Assembly (NCBI GenBank): GCA_017407115.1
Contig: JAFQXD010000009.1
Span: 32,461-96,460 of the forward strand
Source of the DNA: Methanobrevibacter sp.
Lineage (GTDB): Archaea; Methanobacteriota; Methanobacteria; Methanobacteriales; Methanobacteriaceae
DNA length: 64,000 bases
Direction: 5' to 3'
The stretch's first letter is position 1. Each line of letters starts with the position of its first letter. Under the pieces are notes generated by a model. That model saw only the letters and a program-made list of their open reading frames with translations, did not search any database and was not told the origin of the DNA. Below are positions 58,530 to 64,000 of this stretch, in pieces. A program made the translations under genes and the position numbers.

Positions 58530-60179
58530 CTACCTCATTATAGCCCCAGTATCAGCAGAATGAACTAATTTCTGATATATTGCTAACCATCCTGTAACAT
58601 CACTTTCGGGATGTTTAACATCTTTTAATCTTTTCTCGATTTCTTCATCTGACAACTCTACATTAATCAATCTGTTTTGTATGTCAATTTCAATTATGTC
58701 ACCATTTTGGATTGCTGCAATTGGACCATTTTCTCTTGCTTCAGGAGAGACATGACCTATACATGGTCCTCTTGTTCCCCCAGAGAATCTTCCATCAGTT
58801 ATTAAACCTACATCCTTAATATTCATTCCTGCAAGAGCAGAGGTTGGATTTAACATTTCACGCATTCCAGGACCACCTTTCGGACCTTCATATCTGATAA
58901 CAACAATGTCTCCTTCCTGAATTTCATGGTCAAATATTGCTTTTGTAACATCCTCTTCTGAGTCATAAACTTTTGCCGGTCCTTTAAGATGCATTAAATG
59001 TTCGGCCACTGCACCTTTTTTAACTACACTTCCGTTTGGTGCAAGATTACCTTTCAATATTGCAATTCCACCATCTTCATGCACCGGATTATCCAAGGTG
59101 TGTATGACATCTGTATTTTTGTTTTCTACACCCTCTAAGTTTTCAGCAATAGTTTTTCCTGTGACAGTCAATTGATTTGTATCAATCTTATCGCCTAATG
59201 TTTTAAGTACGGCCTGAATTCCACCAGCCAAATGTAAATCCATCATTGAATCTTCACCTGCAGGAGATATCAAAGCTATGTGAGGAACATTCCTTGATAT
59301 TTCATCAAACAATTCCAAATCAACACTGAGGCCTTCAACTTCACTTGCAAGTGCTGGGATGTGTAAAGCAGTATTTGAAGATCCTCCCAATGCCATGTCA
59401 ACTGCAATAGCATTGTTAAATGCTTCTTGAGTCATGATATCGGAAGGTTTTATGTCATCTTCAACCAGTTTAATGATTTGTTTACCTGACTCAAAAGCAA
59501 TCTGATTGTTTTCCTCGGTTAAGGCATGGGTAGTTGCACAAGTTGGAAGAGACAATCCTAATGTTTCTGTAATACATGCCATTGTATTTGCTGTAAATAA
59601 TCCAGAACAGCTTCCGGCTCCAGGGCATGCACATTTTTCAAGTTCATAAACTTCTTCTTCAGACATTTTACCAGCAGAATTTGCACCAACAGCTTCAAAA
59701 ACTGTGATTAAATCAGCAGGTTTGCCTTTATAAGAACCGGCAGCCATTGGGCCTCCAGTAACAACAATTGATGGTACGTTTACACGGGCCGCACCCATAA
59801 TCATTCCTGGAACCACCTTATCACAACTTGGAATTAATACTAATCCATCAAAAGCATGTCCTTTAGTCATGCTTTCAACAGTGGCGGCAATGATTTCTCT
59901 TGAAGGAAGAGAGTATTTCATTCCTTCATGGTTCATACTGATTCCATCACATACAGCCATTGTATCAAATTCAAATGGAATACCTCCAGCAGCAATAATT
60001 CCCTCTTTTACAAATTCAACAAGGTCCTTTAAATGAATATGACCCGGTACAATATCAGTATAACTGTTTGCTATACCAATGAATGGCTTTTCAAAATCAT
60101 CATCGTCAAGCCCACAAGCTCTCAAAAGTGATCTATGTGGAGCTCTTTGAATTCCTTTTTTTATACTATCACTTTTCAT
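58530..60179 (-). CDS. ilvD: Dihydroxy-acid dehydratase
   Basis: Third common step of valine and isoleucine synthesis. The 549-residue Fe-S dehydratase has [20 protein letters not shown] near residue 78, [17 protein letters not shown] near 118 and [16 protein letters not shown] near 190, with the cluster cysteines in the last two. The C terminus carries [21 protein letters not shown]. Other ilv genes lie 20-40 kb away. Confidence 0.97.
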   Translation of the reverse strand: MKSDSIKKGIQRAPHRSLLRACGLDDDDFEKPFIGIANSYTDIVPGHIHLKDLVEFVKEGIIAAGGIPFEFDTMAVCDGISMNHEGMKYSLPSREIIAATVESMTKGHAFDGLVLIPSCDKVVPGMIMGAARVNVPSIVVTGGPMAAGSYKGKPADLITVFEAVGANSAGKMSEEEVYELEKCACPGAGSCSGLFTANTMACITETLGLSLPTCATTHALTEENNQIAFESGKQIIKLVEDDIKPSDIMTQEAFNNAIAVDMALGGSSNTALHIPALASEVEGLSVDLELFDEISRNVPHIALISPAGEDSMMDLHLAGGIQAVLKTLGDKIDTNQLTVTGKTIAENLEGVENKNTDVIHTLDNPVHEDGGIAILKGNLAPNGSVVKKGAVAEHLMHLKGPAKVYDSEEDVTKAIFDHEIQEGDIVVIRYEGPKGGPGMREMLNPTSALAGMNIKDVGLITDGRFSGGTRGPCIGHVSPEARENGPIAAIQNGDIIEIDIQNRLINVELSDEEIEKRLKDVKHPESDVTGWLAIYQKLVHSADTGAIMR

Positions 60180-60422
60180 TTAATCACACAATAAATTTAA
60201 TCAATACATATATATCTTATTAATAACTTTTAAAATATGTCATTGATAAAAAATTAGTTTTGGTTTCTCTAATCCTATATGTTATTGTAAAAAATAGTTG
60301 TTTAAAAATTAGAAATTAATATTTTTAAAGAAAGATGTTGTTAAATTATATAATTATTTAATTAAACATGAAATTATTGATTATAAAATCTTTTTAAAAC
60401 AAGGTCATTTTTGTACAAAAAA

Positions 60423-60452
60423 TAAAAAAGTATGGGAAAATAAATTTCCCAT
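60423..60452 (-). terminator. Terminator of the DUF11 adhesin
   Basis: ATGGGAAA/TTTCCCAT (60432-60439 and 60445-60452), then a T-rich run on the minus strand. The 279 bases between ilvD and the adhesin are otherwise AT-rich with nothing else supported; the ilvD promoter must lie near 60200-60230. Confidence 0.6.
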
Positions 60453-60458
60453 TCGTGT

Positions 60459-63400
60459 TTAATATTTTCTTCTGATTGTAATTCCAACCATGACTAGTAA
60501 TGATAAAAGCGCCATTACAATAGGATTACCTGTTGCGTACATTTTTTCATGAACTGGAACCTTATCACCCGGTACAGGAGGCACTTCATTAACAACAATT
60601 TCAGCACTATCATAGTTATTGGTTAAATCGCTTTCATAAGTATCGCATTCGACACTTGCTTCAACAACAATAGTTCCAGATTTTAAAGCTTCAGTATCTA
60701 ATAAAAGAGTTACCTCTTCACCTGGAGCTAAATCTCCAATGGTCCAAATTCCAGTTTCAGGATCATATGTGCCTTTAGAAGGTTTGAAACCTAAAAGTTT
60801 CAATTCATCAGGAATGTTAATTGTTGCACGAGAGTTAACTGCAGTATCTGGTCCTTGATTTACAACAGTTATAGTGTATACAACTTTATCTCCAACGAAC
60901 ACTTCTGTAACATCTGGCACGACTGAAATCAGTAAATCCGCCTCAGGAGGAACAGTAATTGAATTTTTACCAATATTATTTGCTTTGTTTGGATCAAATG
61001 TATCAGAATCACCATCAGCTATGTTAACAATAGTTTTGTTAGTAGTACTTACTTTAGTTATTATATTTAATGTAATAGATTCTTCACAAGCAAGATCACC
61101 AATGTTCCAAATACCAGTTTCACTGTCAAATGAACCGCTAGAATCATCCGCAACATAAATTAAACCAGAAGGCAATATATCAGTGACTACAGCATTTACT
61201 GCCATGTCAGGACCAAGATTAGTAACAGTAATTGTCCAAGTGACTAAATCACCTTTATGAGGAGCATCATTAGAAACTAATTTAATAACTTCTAAATCAG
61301 CTTCAGGTGGGATTTGAACTGAACTATCATCATGATTATTGCTTAAAACCGGGTCATAAGTATCAGATGAAACATTAACTGGGTTAACGATAGTACCGTT
61401 TGTAGTATTAACAGTGGTTACAATAGTAAGAGTTATTGAATCGCCATTAGTGAGATTACCTATACTCCAGATACCAGTTTCAGGGTCAAATGATCCATGA
61501 GAATCATCTGAAACAAAGATAACACCTTCAGGCATCAATTCAGACAATTTAGTGTTAATAGCATCATCAGGACCATGATTAGTAACAATGATTGTCCAAG
61601 TTACATTATCGCCATTATGACAAGAAATATCCTCATAATCGTTAGTAATAATAACTTCTAAGTCCGCTTCTGGTGGAATAACAGTGCTGTTAGTAGCATT
61701 ATTATTAGTCATGTCAGGGTCATAAGTATCAGAAGTCACATTAACAACATTCACAACAGTCAAATTAGACTTACTAACAGTAGAATTCAATACTAAAGTC
61801 GCCTTACCGTCTGCACTTAAATCACCAATAGTCCAAACATTACCCTCAAACTTACCATCAACAGATATTACCCTAAACTCAGATAAACCATCAGGAAGAA
61901 CATCACTGACAACAACATTAACAGCACCATCCGGTCCATTATTAGTAACAATAACAGTCCAAACAACACTATCACCAACATGAGCAGTCACATTAGAAAC
62001 CAACTTAATAACTTCTAAGTCCGCTTCTGGCGGAACAACAGTTTCATTGGTTGCATTATTGTTAGTCATATCTGGATCATAAGTATCAGAAGTCACATTA
62101 ACATTATTAACAATTGTAGTATTAGTAGCATCAATAACTGTCCGAAGAACTAATTTAACAGATTGAGCACTAGTTAAATTACCAACATTCCACACATTAT
62201 CCTTAAATTCGCCTGAAGTATTCAATAATACAATAACATTTGCTAATTCTTTAGGTAAAATGTCAGTTACTTTTACATTTATGGCAACGTCTGGTCCTTT
62301 ATTAGTAACAATAATAGTCCAATTAACAACATCCCCTTTATGAGCAGTCACATTAGAAACAAGTTTAATTATTTCTAAATCAGCCTCAGCAGGAACAACA
62401 GTATTATTGGTTGCATTATTGTTAGTCATATTCGGATCATAAGTATCAGAAGTCACATTAACATTATTAACAATTGTAGTATTAGTAGCATCAATAACTG
62501 TCCGAAGAACTAATTTAACAGATTGAGCGCTAGTTAAATTACCAACATTCCACACATTATCCTTAAATTCACCTAAAGTAACATTTACTACCTTTACATT
62601 AGTTAACTCTTTTGGAATCACATCATTGACAACAACATTAACAGCAACATCCGGACCAAGATTAGTAACAATAATAGTCCAATTAACAACATCCCCTTTA
62701 TGAGCAGTCACATTAGAAACAAGTTTAATTATTTCTAAATCAGCCTCAGCAGGAACAACAGTTTCATTAGTTGCATTATTATTGGTCATATTCGGATCAT
62801 AAGTATCAGAAGTCACATTAACAACATTCACAATAGTAGCATTAGTAATGCAAATTGTTGAATTCAATTTTAATGTAGCATTTCCATTACTACTTAAATT
62901 ACCAATAGTCCAAACATTACCCTCAAACTTACCATCAGAACCAGGTAAAACTTCAAAGACAGACAAACCATCAGGAAGAACCTCCCTAACAGTCACATTA
63001 ACAGCAACATCCGGACCAAGATTAGTAACAATAACAGTCCAAACAACACTATCACCAACATGAGCAGTCACATTAGAAACAAGTTTAATTATTTCTAAAT
63101 CAGCTTCAGGAGGAACAACAGTATTATTGGTTGCATTATTATTAGTTTCATTTGGATCATAAGTATCAGAAGTCACATTAACAACATTCACAACAGTCAA
63201 ATTAGACTTACTAACAGTAGAATTTAATAATAAAGTCGCCTTACCATCAACACTTAAATCGCCAATAGTCCAAACATTACCCTCAAACTTACCATCAGAA
63301 CCAGGTAAAACTTCAAAGACAGACAAACCATTAGGAAGAACCTCCCTAACAGTCACATTAACAGCAACATCCGGACCAAGATTAGTAACAATAACAGTCC

Positions 63401-64000
63401 AAACAACACTATCACCAACATGAGCACTAGCATTAGAAACCAACTTAACAATCTCCAAATCAGCCTCAGCAGGAACAACAGTTTCATTGGTAGCGTTATT
63501 ATTAGTCATATTAGGATCATAAGTATCAGAAGTTACATTAACAACATTAGGAATTGTTTTATTGGTTGTATTGATTTCAGATTCGAAAATTAATGTAGAA
63601 GATTCGCCTTTAGCAAGATTACCAATAGTCCAAATATTTTTTCTAGAGTCATAAGTTCCATTGTAATCATTGATAAATTTAATATTAATTAAATCTTTAC
63701 TAATAACTTCATTAACAACTACATTTACTGCTGTATCAGGACCCAAATTGGTAACGACAATAGTCCAAGTTATTACATCTCCTTTATGAGCAGTCTTATT
63801 GGAAACAAGTTTAATTATTTCTAAATCAGCTTCAGGAGGAACAACAGTGCTATTAGAAGCATTATTATTGTCCGGATTAGGATCATCAGTCTTACTAGTA
63901 ACATTCACATTATTAACAATAGTCTTATTAGTAACATTAACCTTAGTCTCAATAATTAAAACCAAAGTCTGACCTTTAGTCATATTACCAATAGTCCAAA
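60459..64000 (-). CDS. DUF11-repeat adhesin-like surface protein (5' partial)
   Basis: Open through the right edge, at least 1180 residues; the N terminus and signal peptide are outside. Nine full DUF11/B_ant_repeat domains of about 120 residues plus part of a tenth, each starting like PPEADLEIIKLVSN and carrying VTNLGPDVAVNV, WTIGNL and NVTSDTYDPNMTNNNAT. The C terminus has a short spacer, TGNP, one membrane helix (IVMALLSLLVMVGI) and the basic end TIRRKY, a sortase-like sorting-signal layout. Rich in Asn-x-Thr/Ser sites, so probably glycosylated. Likely a cell-surface stalk or adhesin; the binding target is unknown. Confidence 0.9.
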   Translation of the reverse strand, partial: WTIGNMTKGQTLVLIIETKVNVTNKTIVNNVNVTSKTDDPNPDNNNASNSTVVPPEADLEIIKLVSNKTAHKGDVITWTIVVTNLGPDTAVNVVVNEVISKDLINIKFINDYNGTYDSRKNIWTIGNLAKGESSTLIFESEINTTNKTIPNVVNVTSDTYDPNMTNNNATNETVVPAEADLEIVKLVSNASAHVGDSVVWTVIVTNLGPDVAVNVTVREVLPNGLSVFEVLPGSDGKFEGNVWTIGDLSVDGKATLLLNSTVSKSNLTVVNVVNVTSDTYDPNETNNNATNNTVVPPEADLEIIKLVSNVTAHVGDSVVWTVIVTNLGPDVAVNVTVREVLPDGLSVFEVLPGSDGKFEGNVWTIGNLSSNGNATLKLNSTICITNATIVNVVNVTSDTYDPNMTNNNATNETVVPAEADLEIIKLVSNVTAHKGDVVNWTIIVTNLGPDVAVNVVVNDVIPKELTNVKVVNVTLGEFKDNVWNVGNLTSAQSVKLVLRTVIDATNTTIVNNVNVTSDTYDPNMTNNNATNNTVVPAEADLEIIKLVSNVTAHKGDVVNWTIIVTNKGPDVAINVKVTDILPKELANVIVLLNTSGEFKDNVWNVGNLTSAQSVKLVLRTVIDATNTTIVNNVNVTSDTYDPDMTNNNATNETVVPPEADLEVIKLVSNVTAHVGDSVVWTVIVTNNGPDGAVNVVVSDVLPDGLSEFRVISVDGKFEGNVWTIGDLSADGKATLVLNSTVSKSNLTVVNVVNVTSDTYDPDMTNNNATNSTVIPPEADLEVIITNDYEDISCHNGDNVTWTIIVTNHGPDDAINTKLSELMPEGVIFVSDDSHGSFDPETGIWSIGNLTNGDSITLTIVTTVNTTNGTIVNPVNVSSDTYDPVLSNNHDDSSVQIPPEADLEVIKLVSNDAPHKGDLVTWTITVTNLGPDMAVNAVVTDILPSGLIYVADDSSGSFDSETGIWNIGDLACEESITLNIITKVSTTNKTIVNIADGDSDTFDPNKANNIGKNSITVPPEADLLISVVPDVTEVFVGDKVVYTITVVNQGPDTAVNSRATINIPDELKLLGFKPSKGTYDPETGIWTIGDLAPGEEVTLLLDTEALKSGTIVVEASVECDTYESDLTNNYDSAEIVVNEVPPVPGDKVPVHEKMYATGNPIVMALLSLLVMVGITIRRKY
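60930..64000 (-). repeat. Tandem 360-bp DUF11 modules
   Basis: Blocks of identical DNA recur at multiples of 360 bases: 62101-62170 and 62461-62530 match, 63001-63060 and 63361-63420 match, and the segment near 61745 recurs near 63185 (1440 bases = 4 modules). The terminal modules toward 60.9 kb are more diverged. Confidence 0.8.

Noticed and set aside
60930..64000. Regularly spaced repeats suggesting a CRISPR array
   Set aside because: The repeats are 360 bp, lie in one open reading frame and encode DUF11 domains.

Overview
The window reads as a chromosomal segment of a methanogenic archaeon of the order Methanobacteriales, most likely a Methanobrevibacter species. The grounds are AT-rich DNA with TATA-box promoters and GGTGA/GGAG ribosome binding sites; methanogenesis and cofactor genes (F420-dependent mtd, fae-hps, methanogenesis marker 12, Ni-sirohydrochlorin a,c-diamide synthase); two Mur-ligase homologues of the kind used for pseudomurein; archaeal-type aminoacyl-tRNA synthetases; and very large adhesin-like surface proteins. 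Species is not decidable from the sequence alone. Most of the window is ordinary, densely packed housekeeping chromosome.

Layout. 0-6 kb: end of hisS, hisI, a PIN/ATPase/KH protein, a sugar-phosphate-isomerase-like protein and the Hef nuclease-helicase. 6-9 kb: two overlapping Mur ligases (pseudomurein peptide synthesis). 9-14.2 kb: AcnX (archaeal mevalonate pathway), RecJ-like DHH protein, rpsO, rdgB and the fused kae1-bud32. 14.2-15 kb: an unusually long gene-poor stretch with a promoter, a 24-codon ORF and several perfect hairpins. 15-18.3 kb: hypothetical-cobT pair, uppP, ilvE. 18.4-23.5 kb: tRNA-Val(TAC), mtd, hisB, ferredoxin, ModE-like regulator, a MurJ/Wzx-like flippase and an iron-sulfur flavoprotein. 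23.6-27 kb: a secreted His-rich surface protein that appears to start at ATT, a coiled-coil protein and a zinc-ribbon protein. 27-35 kb: fae-hps, thrS, cfbB, a polymerase-like membrane protein, a membrane-tethered Mrr-like protein, surE, an unlisted 47-aa protein and an LSm protein. 35-44 kb: methanogenesis marker 12, the ilvB-ilvN-carbonic anhydrase-ilvC cluster, small membrane proteins, argF, a TMEM175-like channel and purD. 43.6-47.9 kb: two secreted proteins, one a 1187-residue beta-helix/papain-protease/Ig-like fusion. 47.9-50.4 kb: a MATE exporter with its MarR regulator and paired palindromic operators, then a nitroreductase gene wrecked by a deleted IS200/IS605-type element that still carries an omega-RNA-like right end. 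50.4-60.2 kb: argS, signal peptidase, hemL, cbiC, a flavoprotein, aspS, hisD and ilvD. 60.4-64 kb: a DUF11-repeat adhesin built of 360-bp modules and running off the right edge.

How the genes work together. Branched-chain amino acid synthesis is nearly complete but scattered (ilvB, ilvN, ilvC, ilvD, ilvE), as is part of histidine synthesis (hisI, hisB, hisD). Tetrapyrrole genes (hemL, cbiC, cobT-like, cfbB) feed B12 and F430. The Mur ligases, UppP, flippase, polymerase-like protein and the surface proteins all concern the cell envelope. The parts most worth a second look are the IS605 relic at 50 kb, the 14.2-15 kb region, the double operator at 47.93 kb, the ATT-started surface protein and the papain-like adhesin.
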